Below, piece by piece: positions 8,975 through 17,687 of a stretch of DNA of 64,000 bases (its first letter is position 1; the number at the start of each line of letters is the position of its first letter). Below the pieces are notes generated by a model that was given only the letters and a program-made list of their open reading frames with translations, was not told the origin of the DNA and ran no database searches. Position numbers and translations under genes: made by a program. Location: positions 1-64,000 of the forward strand of contig NZ_PXZM01000033.1 of the NCBI RefSeq assembly GCF_003013395.1, read 5' to 3'. This DNA comes from Brevibacillus fortis (GTDB lineage: Bacteria; Bacillota; Bacilli; Brevibacillales; Brevibacillaceae).

Positions 8975-10199
8975 ACAGCCCACTGCCTTCTGCATCTTCC
9001 TGCTTCTCTCGACTTTGCTGGCTGGATGCTGGGATCAGGTTCAAATTGAGGAACGAGGATTTGTGGTGGGCGTAGCGATTGATAAACCTCGTACGAAAGA
9101 AGCCGAGCAGCAAGCCAAGCAAGAGGCTCCAGACAAACCTCAAGTAAAAGAGCGCTTTCTCGTCACACATCAATTCGTCGTCCCCGGTGGATTGGTCTCC
9201 GGCGGCCAAGGAAGCGGCGGTGGTCAAAACACGGCCAATGAGGCTTACCACAACCTCATATCCGAGGGGGATTCTCTTTTCGAGATTTCCCGCGAATTGG
9301 CTACCCGGACCAGCAGAACTCCTTTTTATCAGCATATGAAGATCCTGATCGTCTCCGAAGACGTCGCCCGTACGAAAAACGGTTTTGCCAGAGCACTCGA
9401 TTTCTATCTGCGTGATCCAGATTCCAGACGAAGCAGCAAGGTATTTATCTCAAATGGTCCCGCCAAAGAAGTACTGGAGGTCAAACCGAAAACAGAGAAG
9501 TTGCCCGCTATTTACGTCAATTCGATTGGAGAAAACGTCACTAAAAATTCCCGCATGCTTCCAGAGGTCCGATTGGGTGATGTCCACGAGGAGCTTCTCA
9601 GTCCGTTCAGTTTTGTGGTTCCGCGCATCAGACCCGAGGAGCAGGAGGTAAAATTAGCAGGCGCCGCTGTTTTTACCTATGACAATCAGTTGATGGGTTT
9701 TCTCGGGGAAGAAGAGACGGAGGGACTGAATTTTCTCACGGGAAAAGTTAGTGGAGGTATGGTCAAAGGCAAGTTCAAAAACAACCTCGTCTCGATGAAC
9801 ATCCAAGGGATCAAGCATAGCATTGAAACAGATTTACGAGATCGGCAGCGCATGAAATTCACGATAATAATCGAATGTGAAGGTACATTGGCCGAGTCTT
9901 ACGCCACAACGGATTACTTGAATCACACTGCGATGGAGAAGCTTGAACAAGTGTTTGCCGAAGAAATCAAGCGAATGAGCAATGACACCATCAAGAAGGT
10001 CCATAAGCAGATGAAAGTGGATGTCATCAAGCTTGGCAGCTATCTGAAGCAGCATCATTTTTCGCTATGGAAAAAGATTCGGCAGGATTGGGAAACAGGG
10101 CAGCATCTGTATGAAAAAAGTGAGATAACCGTTCAAGCAAAGGTCTATTTACGCAATATCGGTGCGATCAACCGTACCGAACGCCAAAACAACAGGTGA
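8967..10199 (+). CDS. Spore germination receptor lipoprotein subunit C (GerC family)
   Basis: A 410-aa Ger(x)C protein. It has a lipoprotein signal peptide with lipobox LLAGC (Cys about 21) followed by WDQ, the usual GerC start, and will be diacylated and anchored on the outer face of the spore inner membrane. A low-complexity insert rich in Gly, Gln and Ser (SGGQGSGGG) near residue 75 makes it slightly longer than usual. It overlaps the end of gerB. The C-terminal half (KVHKQMKVDVIKLG) matches the family. Confidence 0.92.
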   Translation: MNRQPTAFCIFLLLSTLLAGCWDQVQIEERGFVVGVAIDKPRTKEAEQQAKQEAPDKPQVKERFLVTHQFVVPGGLVSGGQGSGGGQNTANEAYHNLISEGDSLFEISRELATRTSRTPFYQHMKILIVSEDVARTKNGFARALDFYLRDPDSRRSSKVFISNGPAKEVLEVKPKTEKLPAIYVNSIGENVTKNSRMLPEVRLGDVHEELLSPFSFVVPRIRPEEQEVKLAGAAVFTYDNQLMGFLGEEETEGLNFLTGKVSGGMVKGKFKNNLVSMNIQGIKHSIETDLRDRQRMKFTIIIECEGTLAESYATTDYLNHTAMEKLEQVFAEEIKRMSNDTIKKVHKQMKVDVIKLGSYLKQHHFSLWKKIRQDWETGQHLYEKSEITVQAKVYLRNIGAINRTERQNNR

Positions 10200-10203
10200 T
10201 CCC

Positions 10204-10356
10204 ATGTTAAAATTTTTAGGCGTAGTCCCACCGTATTTGACCTTCACAGGGACAGTCTTGGCATTCTTGATTCCCTATCTTTTTTTTAAAATCAACACCA
10301 AAATTCACGAGATAGGCGATCCACCCTGGAAGAAACGGAATAATCCCCATTCGTAA
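10204..10356 (+). CDS. 50-aa membrane protein ending the ger operon (D-subunit-like?)
   Basis: The frame starts at ATG 10204, four bases after the gerC stop, and ends just before a strong terminator, so it is the last cistron of the ger operon. It encodes 50 residues with one hydrophobic stretch (PYLTFTGTVLAFLIPYLFF) and a polar, basic tail. Some ger operons of Bacillus carry a small membrane D subunit that alters receptor response. This one is shorter, with one or at most two short helices. The link is by position, not by sequence match. Confidence 0.6.
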   Translation: MLKFLGVVPPYLTFTGTVLAFLIPYLFFKINTKIHEIGDPPWKKRNNPHS

Positions 10357-10378
10357 CAAAGCTTCTATCAACGCCAAA

Positions 10379-10414
10379 AAAAGGGCTTACTCAGCATCTC
10401 GAGCAAGCCCTTTA
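10379..10414. terminator. Bidirectional terminator between ger operon and DJ-1 gene
   Basis: AAAGGGCTT-A-CTC pairs with GAG-C-AAGCCCTTT. There are A runs on the left and T-rich sequence on the right, so it can end both converging transcripts. Confidence 0.85.
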
Positions 10415-10423
10415 TTCCTTAAC

Positions 10424-10948
10424 CTATTGTTGTGCCAGCAAATCAGCAAACGCTTTGGCGTACGCAGGCAAATCAGGCGGTCTACGGGAACCAACAATGT
10501 GACCGTCTACCACGACCTCTTCATCTACCCAAATCGCACCTGCATTCTCCATATCATCTTTAATGCCCGGCGTCGATGTCGTGGTTACTCCGCGCAAAAT
10601 TTTTGCGGAAGCAAGCACCCAGCCCGCATGGCAAATATGTCCAATCGGTTTTTTCGCCTCGTGCATCGCAACCACAAACGACAGCACCTCCGGATAGCGG
10701 CGCAGCTTGTCAGGTGCCCACCCTCCTGGAACAAGTACACCTGCATAATCGGAAGGATTGACTTCTGCCATCGCTTTGTCAGCCTCGCAGGGTACACCGT
10801 ACTTCCCTATGTAGACGTGATTCGCCTTCGGGCCGACGAAATGGACGGTAGCGCCTTCCTCTCGCAGTCTCATCACCGGATACCAGAGCTCGAGATCCTC
10901 AAATTCACTTTCGACGAAGCAAACCACTTGTTTTCCTGCAAGTCTCAA
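10424..10948 (-). CDS. DJ-1/PfpI family protein (YfkM-like stress protein)
   Basis: A 174-aa protein of the DJ-1/PfpI superfamily, close in form to general stress protein 18 (YfkM). Members act as glyoxalases, deglycases or proteases. The nucleophile cysteine is in GHICHAGWVL (near residue 102), and the acidic partner is in the first strand (ESEFEDLELWYP). The start is TTG at 10946-10948 with AAGGAGG eight bases upstream. It stands alone between the histidine kinase gene and a bidirectional terminator. The substrate is not predictable. Confidence 0.85.
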   Translation of the reverse strand: MRLAGKQVVCFVESEFEDLELWYPVMRLREEGATVHFVGPKANHVYIGKYGVPCEADKAMAEVNPSDYAGVLVPGGWAPDKLRRYPEVLSFVVAMHEAKKPIGHICHAGWVLASAKILRGVTTTSTPGIKDDMENAGAIWVDEEVVVDGHIVGSRRPPDLPAYAKAFADLLAQQ

Positions 10949-11022
10949 CGTTCTCGCCTCCTTTTCCTTCTATACTACGCTATTGTAGCAGGTACGAAAG
11001 GAAAAGACAGCAGGTACATGGG

Positions 11023-14000
11023 TCAAGCATGCATCCCCTCAGGAGTAGGTATGTACATGACGACTTTGGTCCCTTTTCCCATTTCAGAGGTAATACTTAA
11101 GGTAGCCCCAGAAATGGTATCAAGTCGCCTTCTGATGTTTTGGATGCCGATACTTCCTTTTTGATTCTCGCCTTTTGACATTTGATACAGGAGATCATCT
11201 GCAATCCCGACCCCATCGTCTTCGATCATGACCTTGATGTAGTGACCTCCGTCCACAATGGTAAGCGTCACGTGACCTTTATCGTCCTTTTCAAACAATC
11301 CATGACGGATCGCATTCTCTACGAACGGTTGGATGCTCAAGGAAGGTATCTGCTTATCCAGAATGTCTTCGTCAACATGACACACGAAATCAAATCCTTC
11401 ACCAAAACGAGCCTTCTCGATCTCTACATAGGCATGAATGAGCTCCATTTCCCGGTACAACGGTACGAACAGCGTGGTTCGATCCATATCCAAAATATAG
11501 CGCAAGTATTGGCTGAGCATGCTGATGAGATACGCTGCCTTTTCACCATCGGTATAACAGAAAGAAATCACACTGCTCAAGGCGTTATAGAGAAAATGCG
11601 GCTTGATTTGAGCCTGGTGAAACGCATGCTCATTGCGTATGGCCTCTTGAATGGAGGTTTTCATCGCTATCAGTGTCTGCACGCGGGCAATGAGTGTCTC
11701 TGCATCAAACGGTTTTGTCACATAATCGTTCGCCCCAGCTCTGTAGCCGAGCGCAATGTCTTGGGGAGTATCTCGGACGGATGCAAACAGGATAGGCAAG
11801 TCAAGAATCGAATACTGCGCGCGCAACAACTGGCACAGCTCAATCCCCGATACTCCTGGCATCATCACGTCCAGAATCACCAGATCAATCTGTGGGTGTT
11901 CCTTGATTTTCTTCATGGCTTCTTTTGCTGAAAAGGCAGAAATCACATTATAGCGATGCTTGGACAGGATGTTCAGCAAGGTGTGAATGTTGGATGCCTC
12001 GTCATCGACAATCATGATGGTATATTGGTGATCATCCAAAATATCCAGGGGAATCTTTTCGCTGGCCTCACGTGATTTCTCCTGAGCCGTCGCTGCAATC
12101 TCCTGCGCGGCCATTGTCTGATGGACAGTCGGTAGCGTAAAGGTCATGCGCGCGCCTTGGCCAAGCTCCGAGTTTTCTACCCAAATTTCGCCTCCCATAA
12201 GCTCAACCAGCTTGCGGTTGATGTAGAGACCTACGCCCATGCCTGTGTACCCGTCTTGCGGCAATAGTTGATCAGCCTGCTCAAAGTAACCAAAAATGGC
12301 TTCATGATTATCGGGTGAAATCCCTGTGCCTGTGTCCTCTACGGAAATGCGTACATGTCCCTCCAACACTGTTGCTGTTACCTTGATCGAACCTACCGTC
12401 GTATGTTTGATTGCATTGTGCACAAGATTATACATGATTTGACGGAGCCGATTCTCATCAGCATGTACCCAGATATTCGCGGGAACTTGATTTTCCAGCC
12501 GGACATCTTTCCCCAATAGTTCAAACTGCAATACATCAAAGACAATTTGTGTGATGACCTTGATGTCCACAATGGTGAGATGGAGGCGCAGCTCCCCATG
12601 CTTCAAGCGAGTCACGTCAAGCAAATCACCAACCAGCATGGACAGCTTGATCGACGTATCTTTGACGAGCCAGAGATTTTGGATTTGTTTCGAGGAAAGC
12701 ATATTTGTCTCGTCATCTAGCAAATGGGATGTAATATTGATAATCCCGTGCAGCGGCGTTTTCATCTCATGCGACGTTTGTGTGAGAAATTCGTCTTTGA
12801 TCTGATTCGATATCTTCAGTTGATGGGAAAGAATTTCCGTCTTTTCAAAAGCATTGGTGAATCGTACCGCCAAAAGAATGTTCATCAAGGTAATGAAATA
12901 TAAGATGCCAATTTTTCCTGCCAGATCGGTTGGCACGAGGTTCTCCGCGTATAAAAGACCGTCTATTAAACAAACCGACATAGATATACTGGCCCCGATG
13001 AAAAGCAACATCTCTTTACGGTCAGACGATTCCCTCCGACTCTTGCTGGATAAATAAATCAGCCTGCCCATAATGAAGAAATGAAAGATTTGTACATAAA
13101 TCAATAGCGGGCCTTTCAGGTTCGTATAAAAGGAATAGGGCAACACGAGAATGATTAGGGTATAGAGAAAAATGGGAGCAGTCAGCCTCATCAGCCAGGT
13201 TCGAGATAGAACCCTTCTATCAATCGAACAGAAAAACAGGGCTAGCAAAATGGAACTGATGAATAACGACGCATCCTGTGCCTTGTAAGCGATGGCAAAC
13301 GGAATGGAAGGCACAAGCTGCAGGAATACTTTCTCGCCAAAAACCAAGTGATAGATACCAAGAGCAGCCATATAGCTGCCACTGAACAAATAAGTTCTCT
13401 CCCTCATACGGAGAAAATAAAAGCTGAGATGGTACGCCGCCATGATCCCCAGTGTTACGACAAAAGCAATATCCGTTCCGAGCAAGGTACTGTTTAAAAT
13501 AGCAATATCCTTGTCCAAGCCCAGTTGAATCGAGCTCGCAATCCCTCCAGTGAAAAACATGTAATTCGCCACTTGTATGACAATCTCCATGTGCTTGTCA
13601 TCGGGAGAAAAAAACACGGTATACGGGGTATTCCCAGGCTGATGGACTTCGCTCTCTACGGCTGGATGTCCGCTCTCGCCTTCTTGTTTTCCATTGATGT
13701 ATAGCCGATGCGACATGCGAATGCTCTTTGTTTTCAGCCCATAGATTTGCTTGTCTTCCGGAAGCTTTACTTGTAATCGATAGGTAGCGAAGCCTTTGCG
13801 GTCGATACTATCGATGAGACTTTCTCCCTTCCACGTTCCAGGTACTACCAGATAAGAGACGTCTGCGGGTCGCCCTCGGCGAAAATCTTCTGGTGAAAGC
13901 AGTTTCCCTGGATATATCTCCCATTCCCCATCTAAATTGACCAAGCCCTTACTCTGAAAATTCCAGTTCGACAAATCAAGCACTCCACGCTTCGCGACTG

Positions 14001-14109
14001 GCATGTCACGACTAGGAAAGGTTTGTATGTAGATCCCGATGAATACCGCTATTGAAAGTAAGAAGACCAATCCAATCCCGGCAGGCATCAGGAAATTTCT
14101 TCGATCCAA
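11023..14109 (-). CDS. Hybrid sensor kinase: 7TM-DISM, HisKA, REC and LytS-type kinase
   Basis: A very large (about 1,028 aa) membrane sensor. Order: N-terminal membrane anchor, extracellular jelly-roll-like sensor (about 40-190), seven-helix 7TMR-DISM block (about 200-400), HisKA with SHEMKTPLHG (His near 446), HATPase with NLVHNAIKHT, receiver domain with DLVILDVMMPG (Asp near 746), and a second kinase of LytS type with QIKPHFLYNAL (His near 836) and its own HATPase (QPFVENAIRHG, DDGVGI). Two complete kinase units in one chain are unusual. I prefer the TTG start at 14109 (GAAGGGG upstream) over TTG at 14148, which has no ribosome site. The response regulator at 15103 is the likely partner. 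Confidence 0.85.
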   Translation of the reverse strand: MDRRNFLMPAGIGLVFLLSIAVFIGIYIQTFPSRDMPVAKRGVLDLSNWNFQSKGLVNLDGEWEIYPGKLLSPEDFRRGRPADVSYLVVPGTWKGESLIDSIDRKGFATYRLQVKLPEDKQIYGLKTKSIRMSHRLYINGKQEGESGHPAVESEVHQPGNTPYTVFFSPDDKHMEIVIQVANYMFFTGGIASSIQLGLDKDIAILNSTLLGTDIAFVVTLGIMAAYHLSFYFLRMRERTYLFSGSYMAALGIYHLVFGEKVFLQLVPSIPFAIAYKAQDASLFISSILLALFFCSIDRRVLSRTWLMRLTAPIFLYTLIILVLPYSFYTNLKGPLLIYVQIFHFFIMGRLIYLSSKSRRESSDRKEMLLFIGASISMSVCLIDGLLYAENLVPTDLAGKIGILYFITLMNILLAVRFTNAFEKTEILSHQLKISNQIKDEFLTQTSHEMKTPLHGIINITSHLLDDETNMLSSKQIQNLWLVKDTSIKLSMLVGDLLDVTRLKHGELRLHLTIVDIKVITQIVFDVLQFELLGKDVRLENQVPANIWVHADENRLRQIMYNLVHNAIKHTTVGSIKVTATVLEGHVRISVEDTGTGISPDNHEAIFGYFEQADQLLPQDGYTGMGVGLYINRKLVELMGGEIWVENSELGQGARMTFTLPTVHQTMAAQEIAATAQEKSREASEKIPLDILDDHQYTIMIVDDEASNIHTLLNILSKHRYNVISAFSAKEAMKKIKEHPQIDLVILDVMMPGVSGIELCQLLRAQYSILDLPILFASVRDTPQDIALGYRAGANDYVTKPFDAETLIARVQTLIAMKTSIQEAIRNEHAFHQAQIKPHFLYNALSSVISFCYTDGEKAAYLISMLSQYLRYILDMDRTTLFVPLYREMELIHAYVEIEKARFGEGFDFVCHVDEDILDKQIPSLSIQPFVENAIRHGLFEKDDKGHVTLTIVDGGHYIKVMIEDDGVGIADDLLYQMSKGENQKGSIGIQNIRRRLDTISGATLSITSEMGKGTKVVMYIPTPEGMHA

Positions 14110-14205
14110 AAATGTATCCCCTTCCAGAAGAACCTCGAATATGTACAATCATCTAGCTTAAGACTATCATTTATTCCTCACAAAAAACTCACAATGTTTT
14201 TTCAA

Positions 14206-14241
14206 AGAAAAAAGAGGACTCTCGCGATTACGAGACTCCTC
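14206..14241 (-). terminator. Terminator after the GNAT remnant
   Basis: On the minus strand AGGA-G-TCTCG pairs with CGAGA-G-TCCT, followed by CTTTTTTC. Confidence 0.75.
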
Positions 14242-14253
14242 CAATCGTTTTAT

Positions 14254-14600
14254 TCACGAACCGCGTTTACTCCATTCCATCTCGATGTGCATACCGTACT
14301 CGCCTGTACGTGCAAACCCCAGTCTTTCATAGAGAAGACGACTGGCCATATTCAATTTCATCACCTGTAGCTTCAACGGCTTATCCTGCAGTGCAGCCTC
14401 GTCTTGTAGCTTCTTCATGACAAACGAGCCAATTCCCTTGTTACGGTATTCGCGCAGTAAAGCAATATCCACGAGATGCCATTCATTCTCCGTCCTATCA
14501 ATCAGCAAATGACCTACACGTTTTGTATCTGCGACAATCAGTTGGTAATAGGCTTTTGGGAACTGAAGCTCATACGCTTGCTGCTGCATAGCGAACTCGG
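14254..14600 (-). pseudogene. GNAT acetyltransferase lacking its N-terminus
   Basis: The C-terminal two thirds of a GNAT acetyltransferase: VDIALLREYRNKGIGSFVMKK holds the acetyl-CoA loop (RNKGIG), and ASRLLYERLGFARTGEYG is the usual last motif. Family members have about 45 more residues before MQQQAYELQFP. Here that part is replaced by the 3' end of a truncated rlmH in another frame. An ATG at 14587 is the first start within true GNAT sequence, but it has no ribosome site of its own. The deletion junction lies near 14590-14605. Confidence 0.7.
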
Positions 14601-14998
14601 TGCGGATATTCTTTCTTGGGCAGTGACAGTCGCTCGTTTGCCCTTTCCAAAACCGCCTCGGATAATCCAAAAGCGCCGCCAATGACAAAGAGAATCTCAT
14701 CTTGCCCTGTACCCGACAAATGTTCAATTTGTACAGATAGCTTCCTTGGAGTCCACGGCACGCCTTCGCCAGTGAGGACAATGACATGCTGATCCTGCTT
14801 GATTTGAGTGAGAATCTTACGTCCTTCCTTTATTTTCAGTTGCTCCATCTCCGAAGCATTTATGTTTTCTTGTCGGTCTTCTTCTGGAATTTCGACGAAG
14901 TTCATCCTGCAATAAACAGCAAGGCGTCTGCTGTATTCCTCCACCCCCGATAAGCTTTCATTATTGATTTTGCCCACAGACAAAATAGTGAATTGCAT
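14570..14998 (-). pseudogene. rlmH: Truncated RlmH (23S rRNA pseudouridine 1915 N3-methyltransferase)
   Basis: RlmH is a SPOUT methyltransferase of about 159 aa acting on Psi1915 of 23S rRNA. The frame from ATG 14998 reads MQFTILSVGKINNESLSG through FVIGGAFGLSEAVLERANERL and on to YPH, as in the family. It then loses the final 26 residues, which form the trefoil knot and SAM/substrate pocket (usual end near YRAFKIxRGEPYHK). It stops at 142 residues in unrelated sequence that belongs to the GNAT gene. It should be inactive. An intact rlmH probably exists elsewhere, in which case this is a decayed second copy. Confidence 0.75.
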
Positions 14999-15070
14999 GA
15001 ATTCGCCCACTTCCTTTTTTGTTAGATCATAGCAATTGATTCTCCCAAACTTCTCACATGGATCATCAAA

Positions 15071-15101
15071 TAAAAAAACAGGAAGAATGATCTCTTCCTG
15101 T
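15071..15101 (-). terminator. Terminator of the response regulator gene
   Basis: On the minus strand ACAGGAAGA pairs with TCTTCCTGT over a five-base loop and runs into seven T. It separates the regulator from the rlmH remnant. Confidence 0.9.
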
Positions 15102-15102
15102 C

Positions 15103-16218
15103 TTACTCTCCAACCACACTCGCTACCCAATTCCTGATCTGTCGAGGCGGGTCCATTTCCAACTCCAGCCGATAAGCCTTTTCAAACTTGGCATAGTGCT
15201 GGATAATATTCTGTTTTTGATCGCATCGTGCGTAAATGTCCATCAATGCTATATTCATTTCTTCATGCAAGGGATAGATTGCCAAATAATCTTCCAGCTT
15301 TCGCAGGCCTTTCTGCCATTCCTGTGATGCTAGGTCTAGCTCCACGAGTTTGCTTACCAGCGTCGTATACTTTTTCCGGTACGCTTCCTCCAGAGGCGCT
15401 TTCCATAAATAATCCTTTCTGTCCAAAAGCGGCCCCTTGTACATGGAGCATAATGCTTCGGCTGCTCTTATACTTTGCAGCTTTTGCGAAAAGGAAAAAT
15501 CATATTGCTGAAATGCCCATACATCATAGTTTTGATCGATCGGGTGAAACATGTAGCCCTCGTTCGTTTTTTGAATATCGATGCCCAATTCTTGCTCTTT
15601 CATGATTTTTTTCAATCTGTACATGGTGTTATGCAAATTGTGCGTCGCTCTGTCTTCATCCATCTCTGGCCATAACAGATCTGTCAGATGCCATTTGTTG
15701 ATATCTTGCTTGGGATGGCAGAGAAAGTAAGCAAAAAGTTCCTCGCTCTTACGCGTGGGCCAGCGCACGACTTCGCCAGCGGAATTGCGAATATCCAAAC
15801 CGGCAAAACATTGGATAGACACACTTTTTTCTGATTGTTTAATCGGTGGTGTGATTTGAAGCTGTTTGACCAAACGATCCGTGACCCGTTCAATAGCTGC
15901 TGGTGTAACCGGTTTTAATATGTAATCAAATGCATACACCTTAAAAGCATCCAGTGCATATTTTTTGTAGGCGGTCGTAAACACAATCTTTGTATGTTCA
16001 GACAGCTCATTCATTTTTGCTCCAAGCTCAAGTCCGTTCATTTTCGGCATTTCCACATCTAAAAACGCAACATCCGGGCACAGATCAGGCAGACAAGCGA
16101 GAGCCTCTAGTGGATGTGTGAATGCTCCAACGATCGTATAGTTATCATTTTGTCCGATTACATGCTTCATGAGATCAAGGATGGGTTTCTCGTCTTCCAC
16201 TATCATTACCTTAATCAC
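15103..16218 (-). CDS. Response regulator with REC, winged-helix and BTAD domains
   Basis: A 371-aa regulator. The receiver domain (1-120) has MIVEDEKP, the phosphoacceptor Asp in FLDVEMPKMNG (near 54) and the Lys in YILKPV. An OmpR-like DNA-binding domain follows (about 145-230, with KWHLTDLLWPEMDEDRATHNLHN). A C-terminal BTAD/TPR-like region (about 240-365) makes it SARP-like. The start is GTG 16216-16218 with AAAGGAGAGG upstream. The large hybrid kinase about 1 kb downstream, in the same direction, is the probable partner; the rlmH/GNAT remnants lie between them. Targets are unknown. Confidence 0.85.
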   Translation of the reverse strand: MIKVMIVEDEKPILDLMKHVIGQNDNYTIVGAFTHPLEALACLPDLCPDVAFLDVEMPKMNGLELGAKMNELSEHTKIVFTTAYKKYALDAFKVYAFDYILKPVTPAAIERVTDRLVKQLQITPPIKQSEKSVSIQCFAGLDIRNSAGEVVRWPTRKSEELFAYFLCHPKQDINKWHLTDLLWPEMDEDRATHNLHNTMYRLKKIMKEQELGIDIQKTNEGYMFHPIDQNYDVWAFQQYDFSFSQKLQSIRAAEALCSMYKGPLLDRKDYLWKAPLEEAYRKKYTTLVSKLVELDLASQEWQKGLRKLEDYLAIYPLHEEMNIALMDIYARCDQKQNIIQHYAKFEKAYRLELEMDPPRQIRNWVASVVGE

Positions 16219-16329
16219 TGTCGTCCTCTCCTTTCATTTCTATCTGTCCCGCTGATTCTAAGCATGCTGCCATAATTATTGTCGGTATTCTGCTCCATGT
16301 CGTTGAGTACCAAATCATCCGATAAAAAA

Positions 16330-16359
16330 GAAAAAAAGTGAGAAACAGGCCTACTCACT
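16330..16359 (-). terminator. Terminator of the tRNA transcript
   Basis: AGTGAG pairs with CTCACT on the minus strand, followed by seven T, 40 bp past the tRNA-Leu 3' end. Confidence 0.8.
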
Positions 16360-16398
16360 GTTCCCCACCTTATAACGAAAACCATATGTATAGATTGC

Positions 16399-16481
16399 TG
16401 GTGCCGGTAGAGGGACTTGAACCCCCACGGTTTCCCTCACGATTTTGAGTCGCGCGCGTCTGCCAATTCCGCCATACCGGC
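16399..16481 (-). tRNA. tRNA-Leu (anticodon CAA)
   Basis: The acceptor stem GCCGGTA/TACCGGC, a long variable arm typical of Leu, the T loop TTCAAGT and an encoded CCA (16399-16401) are all visible. The anticodon stem CGCGA/TCGTG holds the loop CTCAAAA, so the anticodon is CAA. Confidence 0.95.
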
Positions 16482-16495
16482 CTATCCAAAAAAAA

Positions 16496-16572
16496 TGGTC
16501 GGGAAGACAGGATTCGAACCTGCGACCCCTTGGTCCCAAGCCAAGTACTCTACCAAGCTGAGCTACTTCCCG
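16496..16572 (-). tRNA. tRNA-Pro (anticodon TGG)
   Basis: A 77-nt cloverleaf with acceptor CGGGAAG/CTTCCCG, anticodon loop CTTGGGA (anticodon TGG), T loop TTCGAAT and an encoded CCA (16496-16498). It lies 14 bp upstream of tRNA-Leu in the same transcript. Confidence 0.95.
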
Positions 16573-16637
16573 ATTGCCAATCCGTATCGGACTGTCTCTC
16601 ATTCGACAAATTCCGATAAGTACTGCAACACTTACAT

Positions 16638-16666
16638 ACTATACAGGCAAATTGAACCAATATCAA
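16638..16666 (-). promoter_or_regulatory. Sigma-A promoter of the tRNA-Pro/tRNA-Leu unit
   Basis: TTGATA and TATAGT are separated by 17 bp on the minus strand. The -10 lies 66 bp before the tRNA-Pro 5' end. Confidence 0.75.
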
Positions 16667-16741
16667 TACTGTATTTTTTTGGAATATAGTCTTTTGTTCC
16701 TAGTTTTTTACAAGATAGTGAACATGCGCCTGATAATCCAC

Positions 16742-17230
16742 TCACTTCCCTTTCCAAGGTGCACAGCTTTTGCAACATGGTATTTGTCGTTTCATGAAAT
16801 CCTGCGGTAGGTTAAACGGATAGTCCAGCGGATGACGCCCTACTACGATCCAGCGACCATTCGGAAGCTTTTTCAACTGGTACACACGGAAAAACCGATC
16901 ACTCGCATCAAAAGCAAACCATACCGCAAGCGTCGCACATCTATTTCCGGAAGACAAAACTTTAGCCTTGACAATCGGTGGTGCTCCTATCGTATCACCT
17001 ACAGGAATTGCCAGTCGTCCGTTTATACGTCTCAAATCAAGATTGCCGATTACTCGATTTGCCAGACAAGGAGTCATGAACTTTTGCAGGAAACGGCGAA
17101 TTTTTCGTTTGGAATTAAACCGTTTTGGCAAAATGATTCCGCGATCCCCCACTCGTTTACGCGCCGAAAAAATAATCGTAAAGAAAGCTCTCTCTGCCAA
17201 TCGAATGACTTGCACCCATTGCTTTTTCAT
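16742..17230 (-). CDS. Hypothetical protein, 162 aa
   Basis: I do not recognise the family. The frame has a very strong ribosome site (GGGGGAGGG, seven bases before ATG) and shows real protein character. It is basic, has no clear signal peptide or membrane helix, and ends in a Cys cluster (IPCCKSCAPW). The central part (INGRLAIPVGDTIGAPPIVKAKV, ATLAVWFAFDASDRFFRVYQL) reads like a small beta-rich domain. It lies just upstream of the tRNA promoter and is transcribed towards it. Confidence 0.6.
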   Translation of the reverse strand: MKKQWVQVIRLAERAFFTIIFSARKRVGDRGIILPKRFNSKRKIRRFLQKFMTPCLANRVIGNLDLRRINGRLAIPVGDTIGAPPIVKAKVLSSGNRCATLAVWFAFDASDRFFRVYQLKKLPNGRWIVVGRHPLDYPFNLPQDFMKRQIPCCKSCAPWKGK

Positions 17231-17365
17231 TTGACGTCCCTCCCCCTGTCAGACTATGCATCTCACGAGAAAAACGGTTGGACGAATATCCATATACATA
17301 ATCGGTTGCGGGAGGGGGCAAAGTAATACGGTGTTCCCATCATCAAAACCCGCAGGAGGTCAACC

Positions 17366-17590
17366 ATGCCTAGCCAAATTAACACTGACTCGCTTAAAAA
17401 AGCAGAGGTAGCCACCACTCTGGCGAAAAATATGATTACCCAAGCGATCGAGCAATCCGCAGCCAATCCACAGCTCGCCGAAGAAGCCTTGAAGCAAGCG
17501 TCTCAGGAAATTGCCCAAGCGCAAACGATGGTGTCCCAAGTCCAATCCACACTGCAAACCCAAGCGCAAGCTCAACAAAGTCAATCCTAA
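17366..17590 (+). CDS. Small Gln/Ala-rich helical protein, 74 aa
   Basis: A short frame with a good ribosome site (GCAGGAGG before ATG) and a terminator nine bases after its stop, so it is probably a single-gene transcript. The product is one long predicted amphipathic helix, rich in Ala and Gln, with a low-complexity end (STLQTQAQAQQSQS). There is no signal peptide or membrane helix. Size and composition recall small spore or phasin-like proteins, but I see no motif that supports a function. Confidence 0.65.
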   Translation: MPSQINTDSLKKAEVATTLAKNMITQAIEQSAANPQLAEEALKQASQEIAQAQTMVSQVQSTLQTQAQAQQSQS

Positions 17591-17598
17591 ACGAAAGG

Positions 17599-17636
17599 CA
17601 GGCAGACCCTCAGTAGACTGGTGGTTTGCCTGTTTT
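17599..17636 (+). terminator. Terminator of the 74-aa protein gene
   Basis: CAGGCAGACC pairs with GGTTTGCCTG (one mismatch), followed by TTTT. Confidence 0.7.
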
Positions 17637-17687
17637 CCCCATACAATAGCATTAGTTGCAAAATTATTGCTAAAGGTGGGGGACGTA

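Noticed and set aside
17511..17687. Longer N-terminal extension of FosB
   Set aside because: It would overlap the 74-aa gene and its terminator. The TTG at 17688 has a proper ribosome site and gives the usual FosB length.
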